A program made the position numbers and the translations under genes. Of a stretch of DNA of 64,000 nucleotides, positions 21,370 to 30,823 are shown one piece after another. Under the pieces are notes generated by a model, which did not search any database, was not told the origin of the DNA, and saw nothing but the letters and a program-made list of their open reading frames with translations. The DNA comes from Planctomycetota bacterium (GTDB lineage Bacteria; Planctomycetota; Planctomycetia; Pirellulales; Pirellulaceae): positions 43,659 through 107,658 of the forward strand of contig CAUJKE010000206.1 in NCBI GenBank assembly GCA_963205385.1, in the 5' to 3' direction. Positions within the stretch are counted from its first letter, which is position 1; every line of letters starts with the position of its first letter.

Positions 21370-22773
21370 CTAGTTCCCCTTCTTAAACTTCCACGTCGTC
21401 GAAGGTGTGTACGCGGCGCGCATATCGCCGACCAGCCTGGCGACGACTTCGGGATGTTCTTTCGCAACGTCGTGCTTCTCGCCGAGATCGCTCGACAAGT
21501 CGAACAACTGCGGCGGCGTTCCATACGGTTGCTCGACGAGTTTCCAGTGGCCGGAGCGCACCGCTTGCGAGCCGCCCCGTTCGTAGAACGCCCAGTAGAG
21601 ATAGTCGTGCTTCTTTTGGAGTGAATCCTGACCGAGCAGCGTGGGGGCGAAGGAGATGCCGTCGATATCTTTCGGCACGGCGGCGGAATCGCCTGCGAGC
21701 GCGGCGAAGGTGGGGAGAATATCGACATGACCGGCGATGAGATCGGTTTTCTGTCCGGCCGCGATATGCCCCGGCCAACGCGCAATCATCGGGACGCGGA
21801 TGCCCCCTTCGTACAAATCGCGCTTGGTGCCGCGCAGCGGGCCGCTGGAGTTGTTCATCGTCGCGTTGTAGCCCCCTTCGTTGTGCGGGCCATTGTCGGA
21901 CGTGAACATCACGAGAGTGTTCTTATCAAGACCATATTCCGCGAGCGCCTGCATCAAGCGGCCGACGTCGCGGTCCATGCGGGTAATCATGGCGGCGTGC
22001 CCTTTGCGCGGCGCGGGCCAGTCTTTGTTCGCAAACTCGCCAAGGTCGGGAACTTCCATCCCTTCCCGGCCGGCTTCGTTGTTGGCGTGAGGAATGGTGA
22101 GCGAAAGATAGAGAAAGAACGGTTCGCCACGGCGGCGCTTTACGAAATCGAGCGCCTCGGCCATGATCAGGTCGTGGCTGTACTCGACTTTCTCACTCGC
22201 CTGGCCGTTCCCCTGCGGACCTTCGTTAGGAACGACGTTCTTCAACTTCACGCGCTCGTTGCCGTGATAGAGAAACGTGGGATAGTAGTTGTGCGCGTGA
22301 ACCTGGTTGAGATAGCCGTAGAACTCATCAAAGCCTTGTTTGGTCGGATAACCTGTCGAGCCTTCCTCGCCGAGTCCCCACTTGCCGAACAGCCCCGTCG
22401 TGTAGCCGGCCTTTTTCAACACTTCCGCGACGGTCACATCCTCCGGCCGGAGCGGGTCGCGGGCGTTGCCGCGAATGAGGCAGTGCCCGGTGTGGTAGCC
22501 GGTCATCAACACGCAGCGCGACGGCGCGCAAACGGTCGAACCAGCGTAGTAATCAGTAAAGGTCAGCCCCTCCTTCGCGAGTTTGTCGATGTTGGGCGTT
22601 GGGAAACTCCGCTGGCCAAAGCAACTCAAGTCGCCATAGCCTAAATCGTCGGCCATGATGAAAATGAGGTTGGGCCGGGGCGGCTCTTGGCTCCACGCGG
22701 CGTCCTGGAATGCCAACAAAAATCCAGCGGCGACGAAGCCAACGTAAGCGAGAAGTAGGGATTTGTGTGTCAT
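21370..22773 (-). CDS. Secreted sulfatase (Cys-type, arylsulfatase family)
   Basis: Signal peptide; 'NLIFIMADDLGYGDLSCFGQ'; formylglycine motif CAPSRCVLMTG. Confidence 0.95.
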   Translation of the reverse strand: MTHKSLLLAYVGFVAAGFLLAFQDAAWSQEPPRPNLIFIMADDLGYGDLSCFGQRSFPTPNIDKLAKEGLTFTDYYAGSTVCAPSRCVLMTGYHTGHCLIRGNARDPLRPEDVTVAEVLKKAGYTTGLFGKWGLGEEGSTGYPTKQGFDEFYGYLNQVHAHNYYPTFLYHGNERVKLKNVVPNEGPQGNGQASEKVEYSHDLIMAEALDFVKRRRGEPFFLYLSLTIPHANNEAGREGMEVPDLGEFANKDWPAPRKGHAAMITRMDRDVGRLMQALAEYGLDKNTLVMFTSDNGPHNEGGYNATMNNSSGPLRGTKRDLYEGGIRVPMIARWPGHIAAGQKTDLIAGHVDILPTFAALAGDSAAVPKDIDGISFAPTLLGQDSLQKKHDYLYWAFYERGGSQAVRSGHWKLVEQPYGTPPQLFDLSSDLGEKHDVAKEHPEVVARLVGDMRAAYTPSTTWKFKKGN

Positions 22774-22983
22774 GGGGTGTTGTTGATTGGGGCGTGAGAA
22801 ATGAGGCAGGCGGTCAGGAGCTAGTTGTAGTGTAGCCGCCACTGACGCCGGATGCCAATTCACGACCACGGCCATAGGAACCGTCCGCAACTCCATGCGC
22901 CCGTTGCCGCCTCAGCGCGACGGGCGAATTCCGGTAAACTGAAAGGCTACCCAAACGCGACTCACCCACCCTTATATTCCACC

Positions 22984-23418
22984 ATGAGTGCTGTTTACGA
23001 AAATTTTGGCGTGTCGTTCATGTATCCCGAGAATTGGCAACTGGCCGATGAATCGGGACCGCAAGACGCTGGCCCCAAGACCATCTCCGTCCACAGTCCC
23101 AGCGGTGCGTTCTGGTCGCTGCAAGTCTGCGACCCGCCGGCCGATCCGCAAAGCCTGGCCGATCAATTCAAGCTCACGATGGCGGCGGAATACGAAGGGC
23201 TGGAAGCATTCGCCGCGGCCGAAGAAGTCGCCGACCTGAGCCTGCTGGGCTACGACATGGACTTCTATTGCCTGGACTTTGTCATCTCCGCGAACGTGCG
23301 CGCGGCGCGCGTGGGCCAGCGGGTGTACGTCATCTCCTGCCAGGCAGAGACGCGCGAGTTCGACGAGCTGTCGCCGGTCTTTAAGGCGATGACGATTAGT
23401 CTGCTGCGCGAAAAGTAA
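22984..23418 (+). CDS. Conserved hypothetical protein (PsbP/DcrB-like 'FMYPENW' fold)
   Basis: MSAVYENFGVSFMYPENWQLADES...; 144 aa, no signal peptide. Confidence 0.6.
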   Translation: MSAVYENFGVSFMYPENWQLADESGPQDAGPKTISVHSPSGAFWSLQVCDPPADPQSLADQFKLTMAAEYEGLEAFAAAEEVADLSLLGYDMDFYCLDFVISANVRAARVGQRVYVISCQAETREFDELSPVFKAMTISLLREK

Positions 23419-23420
23419 AA

Positions 23421-23452
23421 AAGCGTCCTCGGACAATTGCCCGAGGACGCTT
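23421..23452. terminator. Bidirectional terminator between convergent genes
   Basis: AAGCGTCCTCGG-acaattgc-CCGAGGACGCTT, 12-bp perfect stem; A-rich left flank gives a T tract for the minus-strand transcript. Confidence 0.8.
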
Positions 23453-23483
23453 GAGATTTCGCGGTGCTCACGTCCGGCGTCGT

Positions 23484-25004
23484 TTAGAATTCGACCATGT
23501 ACTTCTCGGTCATCTTACGGCGAATGTCCGCAGTGGAATTGCCGATCGCTTGGCGCAGTTCGGCGAGGGTCATCCCCATGTACGCCCGCGCAGTCTTCTC
23601 CGCCTTTTGCCGCTCGCTCAAGCCCTGCGGCGCGCCCACCTGGTAGCTATAAGTGTTGTAGACGCCGCTATAGCCGCCATACCAACCACCGACCATCCCG
23701 ACAAAATCCGATCCTGTCGGCATGATCGTGACCGGCCGTTCGAGGTTGGAGGAGTTGTCGGCCGCCTTGGCGTACGCCGCCCGGCCTTTGTAGGCATAGG
23801 TGCGGAAGGCTTGCGCCACGTTCCCGCCATACTCGGTCAACTCAGGGTCGACGTTGAGCAGCGGCAATTGATCGATCTTGCGGGCGTAACGATCGTACCA
23901 GCCGGTCGAGTTTTGATACTTGCGATTCTCGGGATCGGCCATGTCGTTGAGCAAAGCGGTGATCTCGCGGAAGTACTGCTGGGAAGCAATCGCCTTGGGA
24001 TTGTTCGAGGCTGCATCGCTCGCGGTCGTGGTTGGCTCCGGGGCGGGAAGCGTCGGCGGATCGATGATGCTCAACACGCGGCGCAGGCCACCGGCGCTGA
24101 GGTCGCCGCCGAGGAAGATCGTGTTGCCGCCCATGCTCACCTGCCAGCCTTCGATCTCGTCGATCATCAACCCTTGGCGTTTGATGACCTCGATGATCAG
24201 CGGCTTGGCGTAGTCCTTCATCATGCTCGGATCGACGGCGAAATCGATCCGGAGCTTCGCGTTGAGCGTATCGGTCGCCTTGACCCCCAGCGCGATCCCT
24301 TGGATGCTACTGAGAACTTGAGCGAGGGCGTCCTTGTCGATGTTCCGGCGTGCTTTGAGCGTGTCGAGATTGTCGAGTCGCTGCCGCAACCGCGTGGGAT
24401 TGGTGAGGCCGGCCAGGTCGAGCGCGAGCATCACTTCGGTTCCCACGGTTTCGGGAAACTCCGCCATCTTGGCCAGGTACGGCGAGAGCTTGATCTGCGT
24501 ATCGCTCCCCGCATGCATCGCCCAGCGCAGCGCCTTTTGCCGATTCGCCGGCCCGAGCGCGCCAAAACGGTTCGAACCAAGCTTGATGAGATACGCGTCT
24601 GACGGCAGCAGCACGGCCGGCAGGTCGCCAAACTTCTCCACCACGCCGCCAATCTTGGTGTTCAGCGTCTCGACCGAGATGTCACTGTTGGTCTCGATCA
24701 TCGAGACTTCCCAGATGGGGTGCATGGTCGCAATGTTCAATTCGGACCCCATGACAACGGTTTTAATGTCTTCCCGCGGAACCAGGTGCTTATCCACGCT
24801 GCTCGTGCCTCGCAACGTGTGCTTGCGAAACTCCTCCGCGAACACGCTCCCCCGCAACCTATCCGCCTGAATCACCACCAAGGCGTTGGCGTCCTCGGGA
24901 ATGGGGGCGATCAAGTGGGTGAGCAAATCCTGAGCCTGAACTGTGGAACCAGCCAGCAGGGCCAGCATTACGGCCCAACACAGCCGCCGCGAAGCGAGAA
25001 TCAT
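23484..25004 (-). CDS. Secreted hypothetical protein, planctomycete type
   Basis: Signal peptide MILASRRLCWAVMLALLAGSTVQAQ; long continuous ORF, no domain recognised. Confidence 0.65.
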   Translation of the reverse strand: MILASRRLCWAVMLALLAGSTVQAQDLLTHLIAPIPEDANALVVIQADRLRGSVFAEEFRKHTLRGTSSVDKHLVPREDIKTVVMGSELNIATMHPIWEVSMIETNSDISVETLNTKIGGVVEKFGDLPAVLLPSDAYLIKLGSNRFGALGPANRQKALRWAMHAGSDTQIKLSPYLAKMAEFPETVGTEVMLALDLAGLTNPTRLRQRLDNLDTLKARRNIDKDALAQVLSSIQGIALGVKATDTLNAKLRIDFAVDPSMMKDYAKPLIIEVIKRQGLMIDEIEGWQVSMGGNTIFLGGDLSAGGLRRVLSIIDPPTLPAPEPTTTASDAASNNPKAIASQQYFREITALLNDMADPENRKYQNSTGWYDRYARKIDQLPLLNVDPELTEYGGNVAQAFRTYAYKGRAAYAKAADNSSNLERPVTIMPTGSDFVGMVGGWYGGYSGVYNTYSYQVGAPQGLSERQKAEKTARAYMGMTLAELRQAIGNSTADIRRKMTEKYMVEF

Positions 25005-25235
25005 GTTGTTTTTCCTGTAGAGATTGCGGAAGAGTTGCCACGGCAGCGGCAATATAGACATGCCTTAATTCTAATCTGCCGCACCACAGGCGTACAACCG
25101 GCTTTTGGCGGGTTGAAAGGGAAAAAGGGGGCTGAAACGGTGTTTCGCCTTGGTTTGGCGGCGCATGCTAGTTGCGTCGCCAGGGACGCAGAAATTGTCG
25201 CTAACTCAATGTGACGTCGTCCGAGCGCTATGGAT

Positions 25236-26144
25236 TTATGGAATGCGATGCCCTTGCGCTGCTTCCCACAAGGCGTACCAATCCTCGCGCTCCAGCGTGA
25301 TGCGCGTGGATTGGGCGGCGCTGGTGATGCGCTCGAGCTTGTTCGTGCCGATCACCGGCAGCGGCCGGCTGGGGTGCGCCATGATCCAGGCGTAGGCTAG
25401 TTGGTCCAGCGGGGCGTCGTTGTACTTGGCGGACATGGCCGCCGCCGCGGCCGCGATGCGCTGCGCCGCCTCGTTCGTCGCGTCGAACAGCTTGCCGCTC
25501 GCCAACGGGCTCCAAGCCATCGGTTGCATCCGCTGCCGTTGGCATTGATCGAAGACGCCGTCAGATATCGGATCCATGTGCAGCAGATGGAACTCGACTT
25601 GATTGGTGACCAGCGGCTGTTCCATGAGGCTATTGAGCAGTTCGAACTGCTGAACGTTGTAGTTACTGACGCCGGCGGTCTTGATCTTCCCTTGCCGCAG
25701 GAGTTGATTGAGCCCCGCCGCCGTTTCTTCCCCGCTCGTCAGCCAATCGGGACGGTGGACTAAGAACAGCTCCACGCGGTCGGTTCCCAAAAGTCGCAAC
25801 GACTTCTCGACGCTCTTCACCAGCCGCGCCGCGGTGGCGTTGTAATGCGCCGTTTTGCGCTCGGGATGAAATTTGTTGGGGACATAGATCCCCGCCTTGG
25901 TGACGATCTCCAGCTTTTCCCGCAGCGCAGGCGACGCGGCCAGCGCGCGGCCGAGCGCCTCTTCCACCTCGTACGCGCCATAGATCTCCGCCGTGTCGAT
26001 CGTCGTCAGGCCAAGTTCGACGCACTTCTCAAGGCGGCCGAGAATCGCCTGCGGCGTGGGATTGTCTTTCAGCAAACGCCAGGTGCCGAAGGCGATGCGG
26101 GAGAATTCGGGGCTATGCGGGGCGAGCCTGGTGCGCGGAATCAT
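25236..26144 (-). CDS. Aldo/keto reductase
   Basis: 'FGTWRL', 'TTIDTAEIYGAYEVEEALGRAL', 'IVTKAGI', 'VELFLVHRPD', 'AGVSNY'. Confidence 0.95.
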   Translation of the reverse strand: MIPRTRLAPHSPEFSRIAFGTWRLLKDNPTPQAILGRLEKCVELGLTTIDTAEIYGAYEVEEALGRALAASPALREKLEIVTKAGIYVPNKFHPERKTAHYNATAARLVKSVEKSLRLLGTDRVELFLVHRPDWLTSGEETAAGLNQLLRQGKIKTAGVSNYNVQQFELLNSLMEQPLVTNQVEFHLLHMDPISDGVFDQCQRQRMQPMAWSPLASGKLFDATNEAAQRIAAAAAAMSAKYNDAPLDQLAYAWIMAHPSRPLPVIGTNKLERITSAAQSTRITLEREDWYALWEAAQGHRIP

Positions 26145-26314
26145 AAGCGTGGTGGAGCCAAAGTGGAAACGAGAGCAACGAAGGCGTCAGCGTCGAGCGC
26201 CTCGACGATTATAGCCATTTTCTCGAACTCGTCTGCCGGCGCTGCCGCGCGCCGGCAGATTGTTTCGCTCACCATCGGTTTCTCATTCCACCCCGCGGCG
26301 CAGCCTCGTCCGCT

Positions 26315-27727
26315 TTAGCCGACAGGCTGCGTCGCCGTCTCGTGGGGAAGTTTGGACGTCACCCAGGCTTTGAAGCCTCCGACCATGTCCAAGACATCGT
26401 CGCGCCCCGCCTGCGCGAGCAGGCTCGCGCCGATGGCCGAGCGGTAGCCCCCTTCGCAATGCACGACGACGGGACGATTCGCGTCCACCTCGGCGGTGCG
26501 GTCGCGCAGTTGAATGAGCGGAATGTTCACGCTGTTGGCGATGTGCCCCGCGGCCCATTCCTTTTCACTGCGCACGTCGAGAACCGTCGGCGCAGCGTCG
26601 CTCGCGAGCTGTTCCGCGAGCGCCACGGCGGTGACCCGCTCGATCTTGGCCACCAGTTCAGGCCGATCGCGCAAAGCGTTCATCCCGTCGCCCAAATAGC
26701 CGGCCACATTGTCAAAGCCGATCCGGCCCAATCGCATGACGGCCTCGGCCTCTTGACCGGATTCGGCAATGATGACAATGGGATGCTCATGGTCGAGCAC
26801 GGTTCCGCACCATTGAGCATACTTGCCGCGGATGCCGACGTTGATCGAGCCAACTAAATGGGCGCCTTCGAAGTCAATCGCGTCGCGCACGTCCAATAAT
26901 TGCGCGCCTTGGCTCTGCAGCCGCAATACCTCCTCGACGGACAACGCCTGCAGGGACTGAGCCATGGAGGCTTCCAAGCTCAGACGTTCTTGGCGATTGA
27001 GGATGGCGTCGTAAACAAAATAATCCGGAGCTTCAGGCTGCTCCTCGGTCACAAGCTGTTTGAAGTCCGCGCGGCTCATCGGCTGCAAGGCGTAGTTGAA
27101 CTTCTTTTGCTCGCCGATGGTGGAGACGGTTTCGCTACTGAGATGCTTGCCGCACAACGACCCCGCGCCGTGGGCGGGGTAGACGAGTGTTTCGTCCGGC
27201 AACTTCACCAGCTTGTTCGTTAGCGAATCGTACAACATGTCCGCCAGGTCATCTGCCGTTACGCCGATCGAGGCCAGCAGGTCCGGACGGCCAACATCGC
27301 CGATGAACAACGTATCGCCGGTGAGCACCGCCAGCGGAGTCTCGGCGCTCTGCCCCAGGTCGTACACCAGAATCGAGATGCTCTCCGGCGTATGCCCAGG
27401 CGTTTCCAGGATTTCGAGGCGCACGTCGCCGAACTCGATCCGGTCTCCTTCAGCGAGTAGATGCGCCTTGAACTCCGGTTCAGCGCGACGGCCGAGGTAG
27501 ATTGTCGCCCCACATTGATCGCGCAGTTCGATGTGTCCGGCGAGGAAGTCCGCGTGAAAGTGCGTCAGAAAGACATGCTTGATCTGGCAACCGGCCGCTT
27601 GCGCGTCGGCGACGTATTGTTCGATATCGCGCTGCGGATCGACAACCGCCGCCGTTTTCGTTTTCTCGTCCGTAATCAAGTACGAAGCGTGCGACAGACA
27701 CGCCAGATAGTATTGTTTGAGTTGCAT
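26315..27727 (-). CDS. CstB-like protein: MBL-fold persulfide dioxygenase domain + degenerate rhodanese + active rhodanese
   Basis: THFHADFLAGH in an MBL fold; first rhodanese has IIAESGQEA (no Cys); second has VVVHCEGGYRSA (active-site Cys). Confidence 0.88.
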   Translation of the reverse strand: MQLKQYYLACLSHASYLITDEKTKTAAVVDPQRDIEQYVADAQAAGCQIKHVFLTHFHADFLAGHIELRDQCGATIYLGRRAEPEFKAHLLAEGDRIEFGDVRLEILETPGHTPESISILVYDLGQSAETPLAVLTGDTLFIGDVGRPDLLASIGVTADDLADMLYDSLTNKLVKLPDETLVYPAHGAGSLCGKHLSSETVSTIGEQKKFNYALQPMSRADFKQLVTEEQPEAPDYFVYDAILNRQERLSLEASMAQSLQALSVEEVLRLQSQGAQLLDVRDAIDFEGAHLVGSINVGIRGKYAQWCGTVLDHEHPIVIIAESGQEAEAVMRLGRIGFDNVAGYLGDGMNALRDRPELVAKIERVTAVALAEQLASDAAPTVLDVRSEKEWAAGHIANSVNIPLIQLRDRTAEVDANRPVVVHCEGGYRSAIGASLLAQAGRDDVLDMVGGFKAWVTSKLPHETATQPVG

Positions 27728-27787
27728 GGCAGATGCTCCTGTTTCCAAAAGTGCTCAACGCCGTGACTGGGACGTTGGCAAGGTGAG

Positions 27788-28357
27788 TTAGCCGACGCGA
27801 CACGCGGCGCCGGTTGAACCAGAACCGCCGGAGACCTGATTCCACGGCATGCGCGCTAACAGCATCGCCATCCCGCAAGTATCCGTAATCCCGGCGAACA
27901 TCAGACCGGCGCCGACAAACGCGGAGAGCGCGATCCAATAAGGATGAACAAAAAAGCCCAACGCGGCCCCAATCACAACGAGGGCGCCGGCCGCGATGCG
28001 CACTTGTCGCTCGAGCGACATCGCCTTCTTGCCGCGCGTGATTGGCAGGCCGGTGGTTTCGCAGGCGAGCGTTCCGCCGTCCACGTTCACAACATTTTCA
28101 AAACCGGCGGCCACGAACCTTTCGCAGGCTTGCTGGGCCCGGTTTCCGGAGCGACAGATCACATAGAGCGGTCGCTCGGCATCGCCGGTGCGCTCGGCAA
28201 ACACGGCTTGTGGATCGAGACGGTCGAGCGGCACGTTGCGCGCGAACTCGACATGCGCCTCGCGGAATTCGACCGGCGTGCGAACGTCGATCAACTCGAT
28301 CGGCTCGCCGGATTTGTGAAGATGGTTGAAATCCGCAGCGGAAATCTTACTGGCCAT
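27788..28357 (-). CDS. Rhodanese with C-terminal DUF2892-type membrane domain (YgaP-like)
   Basis: 'IELIDVRTPVEFREAHV', 'LYVICRSGNRAQQA', then a hydrophobic hairpin 'GALVVIGAALGFFVHPYWIALSAFVGAGLMFAGITDTCGMAMLLARMPWN'. Confidence 0.93.
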   Translation of the reverse strand: MASKISAADFNHLHKSGEPIELIDVRTPVEFREAHVEFARNVPLDRLDPQAVFAERTGDAERPLYVICRSGNRAQQACERFVAAGFENVVNVDGGTLACETTGLPITRGKKAMSLERQVRIAAGALVVIGAALGFFVHPYWIALSAFVGAGLMFAGITDTCGMAMLLARMPWNQVSGGSGSTGAACRVG

Positions 28358-28388
28358 GATCTTGCTCCTCGTTTACGTTAAATGTTGT

Positions 28389-28410
28389 TATGTCGTAACC
28401 TGACGATATA
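28389..28410. promoter_or_regulatory. Predicted ArsR-family operator upstream of the rhodanese gene
   Basis: TATGTCG-N8-CGATATA inverted repeat between the arsR stop and the rhodanese start. Confidence 0.6.
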
Positions 28411-28424
28411 TTTTCCCAAAAAAA

Positions 28425-28745
28425 CTACTTCTCGGCGTTCCCGCCAAAACGGGACTCAATGCACGACATGATGCTGGCGAGATGCGGTTCAGCGACGGAA
28501 TAATACACGAAGCGTCCATCCTTCCCCGACGTCAGGAATCCGCACCGCTGCATCAACCGCAGATGCTCCGAAGCCATGTGACTGGGAATCTCGCAAGCTT
28601 CCGCCAACTCGCCGACGGAATACCGGCCTCCCAAAAGCATCTGCACCATCCGCAGACGATGCGGGTGGGCAAGCGTTCGCAAGCACTCCGCCGCCTGGCC
28701 GAGCGCCTCGAGACTGGTCAATTGAGCTTTCACGTTCCGAACCAT
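28425..28745 (-). CDS. ArsR/SmtB-family transcriptional regulator
   Basis: 'LRTLAHPHRLRMVQMLLGGRYSVGELAEACEIPSHMASEHLRLMQRCGFLTSGKDGRFVYYSV' winged HTH. Confidence 0.95.
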   Translation of the reverse strand: MVRNVKAQLTSLEALGQAAECLRTLAHPHRLRMVQMLLGGRYSVGELAEACEIPSHMASEHLRLMQRCGFLTSGKDGRFVYYSVAEPHLASIMSCIESRFGGNAEK

Positions 28746-28767
28746 AAGCGCCTCCTCATACTGCTAT

Positions 28768-28789
28768 TATATCGACAGATAGCGACATG
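28768..28789. promoter_or_regulatory. Predicted ArsR-family operator upstream of the arsR gene
   Basis: TATATCG-N8-CGACATG; its reverse complement CATGTCG-N8-CGATATA matches the 28389-28410 site at 13 of 14 arm positions with the same spacer length. Confidence 0.6.
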
Positions 28790-28920
28790 TCAACCAGCCG
28801 GATTTCCAGAAACCGTTCCCGGCGCTTAAACGCCGGCCTAATACCCACGTGACGGCGGGAAAGGACCGTGAACGGCCCTGAATGCCGGTGTTTTTGACCG
28901 CGCACGCTACCGCGCGCGAC

Positions 28921-29085
28921 CCCCACCAATAACGGCGATTATTAGCCCCTCCGCGCAATCGCGGCCACCACCACCTCCCCTCCGCGACCCCATCGGGCTC
29001 GTCCCGATGGTGAGCGAGTTCCCCCAGCTACGTCTGGCGCAACAGCCCCCCACCAATGACGGCGATTATTAGCCCCGCCGCGCAA
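28921..29085. repeat. Pair of 38-bp direct repeats flanking a hairpin element
   Basis: 28921-28958 CCCCACCAATAACGGCGATTATTAGCCCCTCCGCGCAA and 29048-29085 CCCCACCAATGACGGCGATTATTAGCCCCGCCGCGCAA (36/38 identical). Confidence 0.8.
28990..29010. repeat. Dispersed hairpin element, copy 2
   Basis: GACCCCATCGGG-ctcgt-CCCGATGGTGA; same 8-bp stem and 5-nt loop as copy 1, with a compensatory pair change. Confidence 0.5.
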
Positions 29086-29660
29086 GCATCGCGAAAGCGA
29101 TTCCCCCCAGCGGGCGTTTACGCTCCTTCGCGCTGAGCATATGACGGGTGGTTATGGTACAACCCGATGGCGGTGCAACTGATCGCACACCCCGCTAATG
29201 GTGCATTGCCGTTAATAACGATTCCGGCGACCGTAGGGCGCAAATGCCGCAAGTCTATTTCTGGACGTTGTTTAGGCCGTTTCGCACTTGCGCAAACGCA
29301 CTAATAATCGTCCTCAGAAGGGTGGATTCTGGCGGGAGGCAGCGCGCGGCCCGTGGGTGGCGCGCGCGGGATTGACCACCTAGAAATCACGATATTTCGA
29401 CCATAAATAGTAAACAACTCTTGGCTACATGAAACCGAAACGATATACTTCCGTGCAGTGACAGCGGGAGAACCAATTTGCAATCGCAGGCAATTTGGCG
29501 GCGGCCTGCTATCGAAGTCTTCAAGACATTAGCCCTCGGGCGCAAAATAGCGATTGTGGCGATTGTGTCGCGCACCTTGGCCAGCTTTGCGATTCGCAGT
29601 GGTTGCCTACTCTCTGAAACCGTGAGTCAGCGGCTAAGGTATCAGTAGGAGCCGATTGAC

Positions 29661-30530
29661 ATGCAAATTGTGATTACCGCCGTGGGGCCTGATAACGTCC
29701 GCCTGGCCGACCCGATCATTCACTATGTGACGTCGCAGGGGGCGAATATCAATGAGATTCAGATGTACAACCATGACGCTGAGGCTCTCTTCGCCATGTT
29801 GCTGCGGATCGAGCTTCCCGCGGAGCAATTCGAGGAAATCCGCCACGCGTGCAGCGAGATTGGCAAGCTGAAGAATCTCGGTGTGCGGGTCTGGTCTCCC
29901 GAATTGCGGGCGGCGCGGCCCCGTTTGGCGATTTGCGTCACTTTTCGCCCGGAACCGCCGCTGGCGCTGTTGCGGGCTGTTCGCGATGGCCACGTTAAAG
30001 GGGAAGCCGCGGTGATGATTGGCAATCGCACGGCATGCCGGGGCATTGCCGAGCAGTTCCATGTGCCGTGGGAGTATGTCGGGAACAAAGATGGGAGCGC
30101 CGACGACGAGCGCCTGATCGCCATTTGCGACGAGTACGAGGTCGATTACGTGATTCTGGCCCGCTACATGCGTGTGCTCCCGGCCGCGAGTTGCTGGAAA
30201 TATGCCGGCGGGCGGATTATTAACCTGCACCACGGATTGCTGCCGAGTTTCCCCGGCATTCGGCCGTACCACGACGCACACTGCGCGCGGATGCTGACCT
30301 ACGGCGCGACTTGCCACTTCATCGTGCCGGAACTCGACGCCGGCAACCAGATTATCAATCAGTCCACATTTATGGTTCCGCCGGGAAGCAAGATCGACGA
30401 CATCATTCGCCTTGGCCAGGAAGACAATGAGCCCCGCTGTCTGGTGGAAGGTGTTCGCCGTGTGACCAGTGGCGAGGTGCAACTACATTTTCATCGCGTC
30501 ATTGCAAAAAATGGGGCGGCAAACCGATAG
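29661..30530 (+). CDS. purU: Formyltetrahydrofolate deformylase-like protein
   Basis: N-terminal ACT-like region; formyltransferase core 'GNRTACRGIAEQFHVPWEYV', 'IINLHHGLLPSFPGIRPYHDAH', 'GATCHFIVPELDAGNQI'. Confidence 0.9.
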   Translation: MQIVITAVGPDNVRLADPIIHYVTSQGANINEIQMYNHDAEALFAMLLRIELPAEQFEEIRHACSEIGKLKNLGVRVWSPELRAARPRLAICVTFRPEPPLALLRAVRDGHVKGEAAVMIGNRTACRGIAEQFHVPWEYVGNKDGSADDERLIAICDEYEVDYVILARYMRVLPAASCWKYAGGRIINLHHGLLPSFPGIRPYHDAHCARMLTYGATCHFIVPELDAGNQIINQSTFMVPPGSKIDDIIRLGQEDNEPRCLVEGVRRVTSGEVQLHFHRVIAKNGAANR

Positions 30531-30717
30531 CGTAAACTGCGCGAGTGTGGGATATTCTCCTTGCGTGACTTATCCAAGTTAGAAAACTCAGGATCCTGGG
30601 TGACTCGAATCGAGCGCAGCGGCCCTCACAACGGCGCGCCGCGAGGACTCACCGTACGAACAGAAATATCAAACAGAAATATCGAAAAGATGGCTGGCCT
30701 CTGGCTGGTCGTTGCGT

Positions 30718-30755
30718 CCTCCGCGGATCACTGCCCCGATCTGCGGAGGCGTTTT
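30718..30755 (+). terminator. Strong intrinsic terminator
   Basis: CCTCCGCGGATC-actgcccc-GATCTGCGGAGG (12 bp with one G-U) followed by CGTTTTT. Confidence 0.8.
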
Positions 30756-30823
30756 TATTGATAGCCGGAAGCAAAAGCATTTTCCGCCGCGCGCCGTCTT
30801 CGCACAGCGCCGCGGCGCTTACA

